The notes below the pieces were generated by a model. That model was not told where the DNA came from. It saw only the letters and a program-made list of their open reading frames with translations, and searched no databases. Positions 24,401-31,728 of a stretch of 64,000 bases of DNA are shown here, piece after piece. Both the position numbers and the translations under genes were made by a program. Within the stretch, counting starts at the first letter, position 1, and the number at the start of each line of letters is the position of its first letter. This DNA comes from Dipylidium caninum (taxonomy: Eukaryota; Platyhelminthes; Cestoda; Cyclophyllidea; Dipylidiidae): positions 62,001-126,000 of the forward strand of contig QEYB01001401.1 in NCBI GenBank assembly GCA_017562135.1. The letters run 5' to 3'.

Positions 24401-27400
24401 TAATCAATAATCGATAAAGAATCGATGCCGGGATAACTCAAAGGAGGAGATTGCTCATGCACTCCACTTAGTCAGAAGCAGTGTTGGAAATTTAATCATG
24501 TTGCCTCAAGGCAGGAACGCAAAAAGCTGAATTTTTCCAGATTTTTTGGTTAACAAGGAGGGAATTATTAGTTTAGGGGGCTTGGAATGTCGAAAAAAGA
24601 AGAGTAAAGGAGGATGCATGCTGCTTTGCCGGTTCCTCATTTTATTATGTCCTTGGAATTATTAATCAAATGAACGGCCGCATTCACCTGAGGGGGAAAT
24701 GCAGTCGCAGACAGCCAAAGGAATCTCCTCGAGGGCTACTGATTTTAAATATACCGGCACTACTTTCAGCACTCTCTTTTCAGATGCTGGTAAAAGCAAT
24801 AAATATGGAATAAAGTGATTTTGTTTGAACAGTGGTAAGCATGAAGGAAAGAATATTAAAGGATGGGACAAGCATTTGGTGACGAGAATGTCTGTGGCCG
24901 ACTGTCGCATTTGCATGAAGGTGCAGTCAAGAGAGGTATTTTAGCATTTTAACAAACCTAGCATCACTCACCCTTAAAGAATACGCATCATCGTCGTACG
25001 AATTTCTTCTTGCTGTTTGAGACTGTCAAATGAAATGGTGATATGTGACAAAGACCTGTCAAAATTGATTACAGACGGTACCATCGCATTTATTTATGTT
25101 GCCCATTTGGCGACTAGAGCACTCAAACTCCAAATTATTTTCTCATCCGCGAAAGAAGTGCTAATTAGTGGCAACATCCTGAACGTCACTTGATCAAAAT
25201 TACCTTTTGTGAGGAGTAGTCAGTGGATTTCCTCGATGCAGGTCTCTAAATCCGGACAAGTGAAGAAAACTCCAATGAGAAGAGTGAAATTATGGAAGAA
25301 TGGAGACGATAAATGGACAATGAGAGGGAAGGGGGGGAGGACAAACGTCATTGGTAGACACTTCGCGGTAGGGCTCCGCATAGGAGGAGGAGGTGGGACC
25401 CTGAGAAAAGGGTTTACACAATTTGATGGTAAGTGTTTCACAGGATCGACATGTTCCATAGGCGTAAGCGAACATACCGACGGTCGTTCCTCTAGGGCTC
25501 CACTGTGCGACCGTTTGGAGGACGATCTCTATTAATGCGACAATGGGAAATTAGACGAATTTTTGGCAATGCGCATCGCGTATACAACACGTGATTTAGG
25601 TTACAATTGTGCGGATGTTCCGATGCTATTGAACGGAATCCTCGAAGCCCCACATCTCCAGGTCTCCTTCAACACAGACTTCAATTTACATGTGTCCTTA
25701 TTACAACATTCCAGTGAATAGCTGTCACATTAGTGGTGCAAACTGGGAATCCGCTCCCAAAACGTATGTTAAATATAAAAAAGTTAGGCAGATCGCCACA
25801 CGATGGACAATGAGGGCCCGGTCAGTCTAACCTGATTCCTCTAGAACAGCTTTAAGGTCATGGGAGGGGGGAGAGGGGAGGGGGAGGAAGGAATCGAGAG
25901 TCGAGGAATGCATGCGAAGTAGCTGGCCTTGCTCCAACCTGATAAACTCGCTTTTCGTTAATCTGAGCCTCCATTGTTGACGCATAAAGTAACTGGACTT
26001 GCGCATTTGATGCGCATGTTTGACTACAAGGATCGCAAAGCCCCCACTCATCGTGAACCGTATTTCTGCCGAGGCAATGCTAATGAGGAGGCAGGTGGGT
26101 TCTCTAACGTCTACTAGAGCAAAGTGTGACTTGGTCGAGACAAACACGTGTTTTGGTGTCATTTCCCATCAATAGGGCTGTCAATCATCGTCTGACACTG
26201 GGTTGAGAGGGCTAAAAGTGGCCGAAATTGGCGGATCTTGACGGTGATCGTCTTTCAGTAATTCGGATAATAGGGGAATGCAGAAATGTGTAGTAAACTG
26301 GGTGCCTGGCCCAAGCACTGACTCCAAGCACCCAAATGCCGGTGCTGGACGTAGGTCGGTGATAAATTATTTCGCACGGACGAATAGTTGACCTCACCGA
26401 TAGGGGGAAGCTGCCCTCTCCAGCCCCCGGCTCAGTGCAAGTGGACTTGTTGTGAAATTACCGGGACGAAAGTACTTTCTGCTCCGCCAACCAAAAAAAT
26501 TGGTCAAAATATGCCAAGGGAAAGTGGAAAACACAAGCTAGGTGAGCTTTTTGAGGCAACTCGGACAATACCAACGTCTTCCCTTATCAAAATCTTCTCA
26601 CCGCCCTCAGAAATTATAGGTGGATGAGGGTTGGCTATCGCTGAACGTTCTCCGCCGCCATCGCCTTCAAGTGATTTCGGCAAAATCGCAAGTATGAAAA
26701 TGAATTCGAAGTATTTACCGCTTCGCCAGCAGTCCCGTCATAGTTCGAAATCCGCTTTGTGGCGAATGAATTTATTCGTTATTATTCAAAATCACACTTT
26801 GTGAATAGTCACGAACCAAACATACTGGAAAGCTAAACCGCATGACAACGTAAAATTTACACTTAAAAGTTCCAAGTGCCTACACAAACCTTCTCCCAAA
26901 ACTGTACGATAACTGGGGTCGAAGATCCTACCAGGCGGGGTGTTAATCCTCTCAAAAAACCCTACATCCCATGCACTCGAAGAGAAGGTGTGACATTGAG
27001 GAATAACACGTGAAAAGGATACGCATTCCTAAGTGGGAAAGAATTCTAATCAGTTTGAGGAAAAGGGATTCGAGGTAGAAGCCAAATTGAAAGGGTCCAC
27101 TATTTAGCACTTCACTTGGGTGAAGACAAAGCAAAATGAATCTTGGTTTCCCACAAGCTAACATGAAGGAAAGTGTTTGTTAGGTTATGTTTAAAGGACG
27201 CCAAAGTTATTTTAGTGGAGAACAGCCAAGAAGGTGAACGGCGGGAAGGAGACCTACCCACCACCACCACCACCAGCAGCAGCCTTTAGCGTGAAGAAAC
27301 CCCTTCTCTCATACGACGGTAAGGCAAAGAATAGAACTGGTCAGAGGCATTTTTCTAAAATAAACATGATATTTCCTTCTCGATTCGCCTAAATGAATTT

Positions 27401-30400
27401 CCGTCCCACCCGCCTGGGACAAGTGAATGCCAAAATTTGATCGTCCTCTAGGTTTAAAAGGCGAAATCACTTGGCGATAACATATTACCTCACAAGTTAG
27501 CGACTTCTGGCCGGCTTCCTGATAAGTGCCTTGACGGCACTGCAAATGGGCATCGCCTCCAACCGTAAGGGATATCTCGCAAGGCTTTTCCTCCTGCCCC
27601 TGACAGAAGATACTCAAGCGGGAGGACTGTGGTGTCTGCACTTCTTCGATGTACATTTCTGGCTGCTGATTCTGTAATGAACTGCCACGTCTAGATTTGT
27701 TGTTTTTTTCAGTCCGTTTTGACATATGTAAGGGGAACAGCGTACCGGATTTCCCAAGGGTCCTCGGGATTGGCAATGGACAGCGTAGATATTTGTCTGT
27801 ACATTAAAGGAGACAAGGAAAATACCGGACATGTGTCCCTTTAAAAATTGGCCCGATGCAGGATTGACACCTGTCAATCTTATTTATGTACTTACTTTTG
27901 GTGTCTGATTCGTTTGACAGTCACGAGGACAAGAGGACTTCTGAAAGAAGTAGCAAGAACAAAGAAAATGTGATATACACTTTCTCAAGGCACGTGTATT
28001 TGTGGTAAATGGCCAGTGATCATGCTTTGAGTACATGGGCCTTAGAGGTGGCAAAGTGATAACACGGTGGTCAAAATATCAACCTTAGCGTTGACAAAAG
28101 GGATTTTTTTATAATGGGCTTAGTAAACTGCTGAGAATGAAGTTGTACAGTAGTCATTTGTCAAAACTATACTGGGGAAGTGTTTATGCTTGAGAGTGGC
28201 ATCTCGACTAAAAGGGCTCCTTGACACTCTTACTAGATACATCCCATTCCGGCAGTATAACAAATATCTTCAACAACAATTTTTTAAAAAGGCGTATTTA
28301 AAATAACTTTGAGGCAAGAAAAGGGGTGCTAGTTTACGTAATTGTCAAAGGTCAGACATCCTCACCATTGGTGGTTGCGCTCCATGGAAGCAGTCTGGAC
28401 AATGTGGATTGGGCGCATATCGCTGGAAATAGGCACATAAAGACAACGGTAAATTGTGGCTCTAGACTAAAATTTTCATCAGGTCTTTGCAAAAAAAGTG
28501 GCTAATGTATTCATGAAGACTTTAGAAATGTTCCTAGTACTCGTGTGAATGTATTTAGCGAGAGTTATAGGTGTCATTGAAAGGTGGCACACACAGTGAC
28601 AAACGATTTAATGGTGCTAAATCGAGGATTGGGCGAACCGGACAAGGTCTACCAATACACGCTCCTGCTCCTCCCGACTAGTGTCGGTACGACTGAAGTT
28701 CAAGAACTTCTCAGGGCAAAAACTCGCAGTATCGGCAGAAGAAAAGTCACAAAAATACGTGGGTTAAGGAGTCAGATAATGTGACAAAAGTAAGATTAGT
28801 TTGTCTTTTCGTTTAAAATCCCCCCAAGTGGGAGGTGTGACACCTTTTTCTCGGTGGCATTTGAACAAAGGGTATTTGGAGACAACCCTACTGAAATCCC
28901 GTATCTAATTTAGAAGTAGTAGTATGCACGGCCCACGTGTACTTTCATGGGGTTAAGACGGAGAAGACCACTGCTGACCACATCGGGTGATTTATTACAA
29001 TCAACCTAATTAATATGTCTTCGTTTATTTTGTATATTCTAACTCCTGTTAACTGTTAAGTTAAGGCTTCTTCCAGTGTACAAATCAGTTGAATAAAAGT
29101 AAGGCTTTTACAGGTTGCCTTTAGTAGTTGACAATTTAAACAGACTGTTCCACAAAGCTGGACATATTCTCAGACACTGCCGTAATTTTAGACGGTAAGT
29201 CGGAGGGCTAATTAAAAACGTCTTTACAAAACAAGTAAAATAGCTGATGTCGTGATTTAAAACAAAAGATTTAAGACTATGGCAGTACCTTAATATCTGA
29301 CAGTGGGGAAAATAAATTTCGTTGCTCGTCAACAGCAGTCATCGGTGCTTAATTCCAGCATTGCTTAATAAAATATTTTGCAAATACTTCAGATACTGGC
29401 AAGCAACATTTTTTGACCTTGTGACATTTGGTTCATGAAAACAATATAAATTTGTCGAGTAGCTTCATGGGTAAAGGAAAATATTATATTTATGGGGCGG
29501 TCTACGTAAATATTATTAACCAGACAAAAGTGCAACTTAGGGAGCGAGGATGAGCCTACAGTCCTGCCTTTCTTCCTCGTGGTCGTCAATGCAAAAGACA
29601 AAATGAAAATTCAGCGAAATGCATGCCAGATGTTAAGTAATCGTTTCCCTAGAACCCTTTAAAGAAGAGATTCTATCCTGGACTTGCCTTCATTCTACTA
29701 GTAGTTGATACACAAATAAACGCGCTGTTTTCACGGTCTCGCTGTACTGCACCTGGCTTAGACTTAAGTGAATCTGTCGAGGTGAGAATGTGCGGACTAG
29801 TAACTTCTGTGGTTTAGGCTAAAAATGTACTGACCATTGCCTTACAAAGGGTCAATGAAGACGCTTCATTCAAACATTTTCACAGTTGTTATCAATATGC
29901 AAAAAGGCAATGACTTCGTATCTGGAGTACCAGGGAGAGAAATTTAGAAAAACGGCGCTCGCCAATCAGGAATACTGCTTTAATAGCGTTAAAATGGGAG
30001 GTTGTGATTACATTCCCTCTCCATCTCGGCTTTAACCTAATGAATTACCTTGTGTAAATTCTTCCACAAACACACTTCCACAGACCTTTTTTTTACAAAA
30101 CGTTCAATCAACATTGTTTTTTACAACTTTACTTGAACCAAGCCAACGCCTATTATTCATTACACCGTTTGGACAAGAAAACGTCAGGATGGCCACAGGT
30201 CCTGTATAATTCCCACTTAGTGACGACGACCCAACTGCCTATCGGGGAGCCCTGCCAATAGGGAAGATTTCGCGTTTGTTAAGACAAGATAATGCAGCTC
30301 AATGAGGCTGGTGAACAACTTGCCTCACCATGGCATACTATCTCATCATCATGTTGGTTGAACTTCCCATCAGGCTAAATCAGCCAAAGGGAGCAGTACG

Positions 30401-31728
30401 ATTAATTTTAATTAATGTATTCTGGAGGCTCATATCACCTTGATACTGTAATAAACCCATTCGGTTAAATAAAGGCTATTAATATCAAAAACGTGCTTTT
30501 TCTAGTTCCGGAAAAATAAAATATCGCTTTAAGTGACTGATTAGCTGTAATATTTGACAATTGGCGGTGATCCAGACATTAAATTGCGCAATTTGAGTTG
30601 CGACTAGGGTGCTCAAAACATTTAGTGGGTTAATGAGAGATCAGAACGAAAAATACCATCATCTCACATCCCCGAATGCCCTCCATTGGTTTACGACACT
30701 GACGAATCTGCAGAAATACCATGAAAACACAGAGCGGTGATTTTGGACACAGAACATTCCTGCAGGTAACATGGCTTTTAAGTGTATTTCTCGTAAGCCT
30801 TTCGTTAAAACTGTGATACGATGTTTTTAAAAAAAGGTGAAATGCAAATTATAAGTGACAGTCAACACTTGACCTTAATGGAAAAGTAACAGTTTTAATG
30901 CATCAGAAGAGTGCATAACTTCACAAAATACAAGGGATAAAAAAATGGGAACTATACCGTCGGCATACACATCTTTTCGCAAAAAATCTTGCATTCAGTT
31001 AGCTAAAAACCCAAAGCAACTCGTGTGAGTAACATGCACCTGATGAATAGAATGGTTCATTTCGGTAAAACGTGGTACTTACGCATGCGTAACGAGCCTG
31101 AGGGTCAGTTGGAGAGTGGCACATATTGCGGGGAACCTACGGACGAAAATTCACCATGCAAACGTAATTGGTTTCACCTACTATGTAGGTCATATTTAAA
31201 GCATTTTGTCCTTCTAACGACTTGAAATTCAACAATCAGAAAAAAACTTCCAATCACGTATGTTACCTATGCTATTTTGGAAACTTTTTTGACTAATGAA
31301 AAGCACGTTATATCACTAAGCAACCCTCTTTGAACCTAAGGAGAATGAAATAGGAAACTAAGTAACTCTATCTACTAAGTTCCATAGCAATATGTACAAA
31401 AAAGTAAGGGTAAATGTTGTTGACTGTTTACTGAAGCGGGAAAACTGCAACAAAGACAGTTCGTTGGCAATGCGACGATAAGCAAAGCAGTTATATATCA
31501 CTAGAAATCGATTCTGCAGACTGTTAGTGCGAAAAAAGCCCTAAAATCACTCACCGACATTGGGGGGAGCAGTCTCGTAGCCGCACCAACACGTGAATGC
31601 GTGAAAATGGCTGCGCCGGTGGAGAAAATCGATAAAGCGCCAGTGTTTAAAAAAATGGCGGGCATTTCAGCCGCGCGAATGCACGTTTGTGAGTGATTGG
31701 ACCGCCGGTGTAGCGATTTCTCCTCCAT
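12415..31728 (-). CDS. giant micro-exon gene array (MEG-2)
   Basis: On the minus strand more than 45 short open segments, each with an AG acceptor and a GT donor (mostly GTGAG or GTAAG), follow one another over 19 kb. Almost all are 12-84 nt, divisible by 3, with both junctions in phase 0. Two module types alternate. C modules (54-60 nt) follow a pattern like T-C-x-C-E-G-C-S-E-F-x-x-S. RS modules (36-39 nt) follow R-T-S-x-R-S-S-Q-x-x-S-Q. A longer C-type form (75-78 nt) carries CICDGTSEFFGPN. The protein would be a modular, Ser/Arg/Gln-rich chain with small Cys knots. Flatworm MEGs share the frame-neutral micro-exon design and encode variable, mostly secreted proteins; whether this gene is secreted is not shown. 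Both ends are uncertain: a candidate first exon is at 31555-31728, and the last exon is unknown (the series is lost below 12.4 kb). Splitting into several genes is possible. Confidence 0.7.
13088..13114 (-). CDS. MEG-2 micro-exon RHTVALWKI, or terminal exon
   Basis: 27 nt with a strong gtaagt donor. If the donor is ignored the frame continues to KIVSWLVC and a TAG at 13067-13069, followed by AATAAA at 13044-13049. This may therefore be a composite exon with alternative polyadenylation. Confidence 0.5.
13303..13359 (-). CDS. MEG-2 C module QDAGNFVCEDRSHLADSAK
   Basis: 57 nt, phase 0. The first 3 residues and the upstream intron match the exon at 18681-18737, so this is a diverged duplicate. 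It has only one Cys, and the donor is gttagc. Confidence 0.65.
13450..13485 (-). CDS. MEG-2 RS module RSSVPQSRQPSR
   Basis: 36 nt, phase 0, donor gtaagg. The exon and about 145 bp around it (13351-13497) appear identical to 18733-18877. Confidence 0.75.
13641..13697 (-). CDS. MEG-2 module EPRNVYTYEDGSQLAQSSK
   Basis: 57 nt, phase 0, donor gtaagc. This aligns residue for residue with C modules (Y-x-x-E-G-x-S-x-L-x-S-S) but has lost the Cys. Copies recur at 18995, 19558, 20062, 20612, 21171 and 21499. Confidence 0.75.
13782..13820 (-). CDS. MEG-2 RS module RTSSKSSQMASQQ
   Basis: 39 nt, phase 0, acceptor CTCTAG, donor gtgagg. Near-identical copies lie at 19136, 19687, 20200, 20754 and 21637. 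Confidence 0.8.
13924..14003 (-). pseudogene. degenerate long C module (80 nt)
   Basis: Homologous to the intact 75-78 nt exons at 20871 and 21754 (starts FYPNTCICDG) but 80 nt long between the same splice sites, so inclusion would shift the frame. Probably decayed or skipped. Confidence 0.5.
14227..14262 (-). CDS. MEG-2 RS module ESSTKLSRLMTQ
   Basis: 36 nt, phase 0, acceptor CTAG, donor gtgagg. Aligns with RNSTKLSQSTSK at 21917. Confidence 0.7.
14465..14500 (-). CDS. MEG-2 RS module PSSKRDSQSALQ
   Basis: 36 nt, phase 0, acceptor TTTTTAG, donor gtgagc. Confidence 0.75.
14611..14667 (-). CDS. MEG-2 C module QNPDTCNVDGCSALAETTR
   Basis: 57 nt, phase 0, donor gtatgt. Duplicate of 17328-17381, which is 54 nt because its acceptor lies three bases further in. 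Confidence 0.75.
14745..14780 (-). CDS. MEG-2 RS module RTSARGSRVSEQ
   Basis: 36 nt, phase 0, donor gtgagg. Identical to 17464-17499. Confidence 0.8.
14921..14977 (-). CDS. MEG-2 C module QALGACQCEGCSEFVESSR
   Basis: 57 nt, phase 0. Archetypal C module with C-x-C-E-G-C-S-E-F. Identical copy at 17655-17711. The donor gtgatt is weaker than usual. Confidence 0.8.
15052..15087 (-). CDS. MEG-2 RS module KSSAQSPRLSSQ
   Basis: 36 nt, phase 0, acceptor TTTGTAG, donor gtgagt. Paralogous to 17804-17839, where a 1-base shift in the middle changes three residues but the length is kept. Confidence 0.8.
15261..15296 (-). CDS. MEG-2 RS module RSSARGPESLTQ
   Basis: 36 nt, phase 0, donor gtgagt. Identical to 18012-18047. 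The two other frames contain stops, which supports phase 0. Confidence 0.8.
15397..15450 (-). CDS. MEG-2 C module SMDTYKCEGCSEFLDSTM
   Basis: 54 nt, phase 0, donor gtaaat. Paralogous to 18148-18204 (57 nt, SQPSACNCEGCFEFLDSTM). The shared 3' half and the diverged 5' half mark the edge of the segmental duplication. Confidence 0.75.
15603..15662 (-). CDS. MEG-2 C module LHHSGTWTCERCSKFAEAHK
   Basis: 60 nt, phase 0, acceptor ATTTTAG, donor gttggc. Cys spacing C-x-x-C follows the C-module plan. Confidence 0.62.
15737..15772 (-). CDS. MEG-2 RS module RTSTRSSQSASQ
   Basis: 36 nt, phase 0, acceptor CTTTAG, donor gtgagg. Closest to the RS-module consensus. Confidence 0.8.
16216..16227 (-). CDS. possible 12-nt micro-exon ETFK
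   Basis: AG acceptor (GAAACAG) and strong gtaaga donor flank four codons in phase 0. Too short to support by sequence alone. Confidence 0.25.
16449..16484 (-). CDS. MEG-2 RS module QISKSQKSDSKL
   Basis: 36 nt, phase 0, acceptor TTCTTTCAG, donor gtaagg. Confidence 0.7.
17091..17129 (-). CDS. MEG-2 RS module ASRESSHESTLDE
   Basis: 39 nt, phase 0, acceptor TTTTCAG, donor gtattt. Confidence 0.65.
17194..17232 (-). CDS. MEG-2 module GTSKDSAPTPLPK
   Basis: 39 nt, phase 0, acceptor ATTTTAG, donor gtactc. Proline-rich variant of the RS module. Confidence 0.68.
17328..17381 (-). CDS. MEG-2 C module NPDTCNVDGCSALAESVK
   Basis: 54 nt, phase 0, donor gtaccg. Duplicate of 14611-14667; the acceptor has moved by one codon (TATCAG here, TTTTAG there). 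Confidence 0.75.
17464..17499 (-). CDS. MEG-2 RS module RTSARGSRVSEQ (copy)
   Basis: 36 nt, identical in sequence to 14745-14780; lies in the segmental duplication. Confidence 0.8.
17613..17640. repeat. GGAGA microsatellite
   Basis: Tandem GAGGAGAG units inside a MEG-2 intron. Confidence 0.8.
17655..17711 (-). CDS. MEG-2 C module QALGACQCEGCSEFVESSR (copy)
   Basis: 57 nt, identical peptide to 14921-14977. The downstream intron carries a GGAGA microsatellite that is longer here than in the other copy. Confidence 0.8.
17804..17839 (-). CDS. MEG-2 RS module KFLRQSPRLLSQ
   Basis: 36 nt, phase 0, donor gtgagc. Diverged duplicate of 15052-15087. Confidence 0.75.
18012..18047 (-). CDS. MEG-2 RS module RSSARGPESLTQ (copy)
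   Basis: 36 nt, identical to 15261-15296. Confidence 0.8.
18148..18204 (-). CDS. MEG-2 C module SQPSACNCEGCFEFLDSTM
   Basis: 57 nt, phase 0, acceptor ATTAAG, donor gtaaat. C-N-C-E-G-C motif with Phe replacing the usual Ser before EF. Confidence 0.72.
18290..18307 (-). CDS. possible 18-nt micro-exon SKPISP
   Basis: Flanked by ATGAG acceptor and gtaggt donor, phase 0. Weak acceptor tract; no paralogue seen. Confidence 0.3.
18401..18457 (-). CDS. MEG-2 module KHPNTGNWEGYPGSSESPR
   Basis: 57 nt, phase 0, acceptor ACTTCAG, donor gtatac. Same spacing as C modules (x-P-N-T-x-x-W-E-G) but the Cys are replaced by Gly, Trp and Tyr. Confidence 0.68.
18545..18580 (-). CDS. MEG-2 RS module RPRKRSSQVSSL
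   Basis: 36 nt, phase 0, acceptor TTTCAG, donor gtaagg. Confidence 0.75.
18681..18737 (-). CDS. MEG-2 C module QDAVKCTCEECPYNDESAM
   Basis: 57 nt, phase 0, acceptor ATTTAG, donor gtacta. Three Cys in C-x-C-x-x-C. Confidence 0.72.
18828..18863 (-). CDS. MEG-2 RS module RSSVPQSRQPSR (copy)
   Basis: 36 nt, identical to 13450-13485 with identical flanks. Confidence 0.75.
18995..19050 (-). pseudogene. EDGSQLAQ-type module, 56 nt (-1)
   Basis: Same splice sites as the 57-nt paralogues but one G of CGCGGG is missing, so inclusion shifts the frame by -1. The exon at 19558 carries +1, and including both would restore frame. Confidence 0.55.
19136..19174 (-). CDS. MEG-2 RS module, 39-nt copy
   Basis: 39 nt, SSKSSQM-type, with one codon changed (GCTTCA for GCGTCA); phase 0, donor gtgagg. 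Confidence 0.72.
19253..19334 (-). pseudogene. degenerate long C module, acceptor lost
   Basis: Encodes TYICDGTSEFFGPNDQKRRSK as a readable frame (Cys motif kept), but the acceptor CTTCAG of its paralogues has become CTTCAT. Confidence 0.5.
19558..19615 (-). pseudogene. EDGSQLAQ-type module, 58 nt (+1)
   Basis: An extra T in GTAGGTTGTAAAC makes this copy 58 nt between intact splice sites, a +1 shift relative to the 57-nt paralogues. Confidence 0.55.
19687..19725 (-). CDS. MEG-2 RS module, 39-nt copy
   Basis: 39 nt, RTSSKSSQM-type, phase 0, acceptor CTCTAG, donor gtgagg. Confidence 0.75.
19828..19907 (-). pseudogene. degenerate long C module (80 nt)
   Basis: An inserted G after FYP and a TAA replacing the SEF region leave this copy out of frame, although both splice sites are kept. 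Confidence 0.5.
20062..20118 (-). CDS. MEG-2 module EPQNVYNYEDGSQLAQSSK
   Basis: 57 nt, phase 0; donor gtgggc instead of gtaggc. Confidence 0.72.
20200..20238 (-). CDS. MEG-2 RS module GVSSKSSQMASQQ
   Basis: 39 nt, phase 0. The first two residues differ from the other copies because TCCTC at the acceptor side became CCCCC. Confidence 0.72.
20341..20416 (-). pseudogene. degenerate long C module, acceptor lost
   Basis: Recognisable by alignment to 20871-20945, but the CTTCAG acceptor is CTTTCG and the CICDG motif is gone. Confidence 0.4.
20612..20668 (-). CDS. MEG-2 module DPRNAYNYEDDPQLAQSSK
   Basis: 57 nt, phase 0, donor gtgggc. Nearest relative of the 56-nt copy at 18995. Confidence 0.73.
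20754..20792 (-). CDS. MEG-2 RS module, 39-nt copy
   Basis: 39 nt, phase 0, acceptor CTCTAG, donor gtgagg. Like 19136 it has GCTTCA, so the two units share a recent ancestor. Confidence 0.75.
20871..20945 (-). CDS. MEG-2 long C module (CICDGTSEFFGPN)
   Basis: 75 nt, phase 0, acceptor CTTCAG, donor gtagat. Starts FHLNTC, has C-x-C-D-G-T-S-E-F-F, ends in the basic run QKRRSNL. Confidence 0.75.
21171..21227 (-). CDS. MEG-2 module EPRNVYTYEDGSQLAQSSK (copy)
   Basis: 57 nt, phase 0, donor gtaggc. Confidence 0.73.
21299..21335 (-). pseudogene. degenerate RS module (37 nt)
   Basis: Loss of CT at the 5' splice boundary (CCTCTAAGG in place of CTCTAGAGG) leaves 37 nt, out of frame. The adjacent long C module at 21361-21386 is truncated as well. 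Confidence 0.5.
21499..21555 (-). CDS. MEG-2 module EPRNVYTYEDGSQLAQSSK (copy)
   Basis: 57 nt, phase 0. The donor is gtggac, weaker than in the other units. Confidence 0.68.
21637..21675 (-). CDS. MEG-2 RS module RTSSKSSQMASQQ (copy)
   Basis: 39 nt, phase 0, donor gtgagg. First unit of the tandem block in transcription order. Confidence 0.78.
21754..21831 (-). CDS. MEG-2 long C module, 78 nt
   Basis: Phase 0, acceptor GCTTCAG, donor gtaaag. Begins QYPNICTCGGSSEFFDP and ends QKRRSKQ. Probably closest to the ancestor of the tandem copies. Confidence 0.78.
21917..21952 (-). CDS. MEG-2 RS module RNSTKLSQSTSK
   Basis: 36 nt, phase 0, acceptor GCTTCAG, donor gtgagg. Confidence 0.75.
22027..22110 (-). 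CDS. MEG-2 long acidic C module
   Basis: 84 nt, phase 0, acceptor TTAACAG, donor gttagc. Begins HLSTCIPDEGEEFAAS, ends in GDENDPEE; the C-x-x-D-E-G-x-E-F core matches the C-module plan. Confidence 0.6.
22588..22629 (-). CDS. MEG-2 RS module RFSMKPGNRTSKSQ
   Basis: 42 nt, phase 0, acceptor AATGCAG, donor gtgatt. Confidence 0.65.
22777..22809 (-). CDS. MEG-2 micro-exon DEEEEQHPCSK
   Basis: 33 nt, phase 0, acceptor CCTTGCAG, donor gtgagg. Acidic. Confidence 0.55.
23827..23844 (-). CDS. MEG-2 micro-exon DMETLE
   Basis: 18 nt, phase 0, donor gtaatc, acceptor CCGAG. Confidence 0.5.
23866..23922 (-). CDS. MEG-2 module QNPSSYQWDNFEEALESPD
   Basis: 57 nt, phase 0, acceptor ATATAG, strong donor gtaagt. 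Aligns with C modules in length and in the x-x-x-x-E-F/E core but has no Cys. Confidence 0.72.
24688..24735 (-). CDS. MEG-2 candidate exon PSRRFLWLSATAFPPQ
   Basis: 48 nt, phase 0, acceptor CAGTAG, donor gtgaat. An alternative longer exon opens upstream, so the boundary is uncertain. Confidence 0.45.
25204..25245 (-). CDS. MEG-2 RS module RPASRKSTDYSSQK
   Basis: 42 nt, phase 0, acceptor ATTTAG, donor gtaatt. Confidence 0.65.
26398..26430 (-). CDS. MEG-2 candidate exon PGAGEGSFPLS
   Basis: 33 nt, phase 0, donor gtgagg; acceptor tract is poor. Confidence 0.38.
26719..26754 (-). CDS. MEG-2 module RISNYDGTAGEA
   Basis: 36 nt, phase 0, acceptor CAAAG, donor gtaaat. Confidence 0.58.
27259..27283 (+). 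repeat. CAC/CAG trinucleotide run
   Basis: Seven CAC-type triplets followed by CAG triplets, within the MEG-2 region; on the minus strand it would read as a Trp or Gly run, so it is probably intronic. Confidence 0.7.
27489..27599 (-). CDS. candidate larger exon with three Cys
   Basis: 111 nt, phase 0 both ends, acceptor TCTGTCAG, donor gtaata. Contains KPCEISLTV, HLQCRQGTYQ and KSLTCE. It may be split further, since 30-nt EAGQKSLTCE also has its own acceptor. Confidence 0.35.
28000..31082. other. sparse part of MEG-2, no convincing exon
   Basis: About 3 kb of AT-rich DNA. GT donors on the minus strand occur, but the segments they close are not phase 0 or lack an acceptor (for example at 28358, 29291 and 30056). 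Read as long introns. Confidence 0.35.
31083..31097 (-). CDS. possible 15-nt micro-exon ARYAC
   Basis: Acceptor ACCCTCAG and consensus donor gtaagt, phase 0. Confidence 0.35.
31555..31728 (-). CDS. candidate first coding exon of MEG-2
   Basis: 174 nt from an ATG to a consensus gtgagt donor ending in phase 0, as the downstream micro-exons require. It encodes a basic start (MEEKSLHRRSNHSQ) and a hydrophobic stretch (AIFLNTGALSIFSTGAAIF) that could be a signal anchor. The surrounding GC rise fits a promoter-proximal exon. Not proven to be joined to the array. Confidence 0.35.

Noticed and set aside
27240..27299. A 45-nt phase-0 segment ending in six Trp codons on the minus strand
   Set aside because: It is a trinucleotide microsatellite; a six-Trp run is not credible as protein.
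28358..30070. Several minus-strand donor-like sites (28.36, 29.29, 30.06, 30.43 kb)
   Set aside because: The segments they would close are 7, 8, 14, 26 or 29 nt with poor acceptors and no phase-0 frame.
12415..31728. Reading the regular repeats as a CRISPR array or satellite DNA
   Set aside because: Spacing is irregular, repeats are coding modules with splice sites, and the surrounding genes are eukaryotic.
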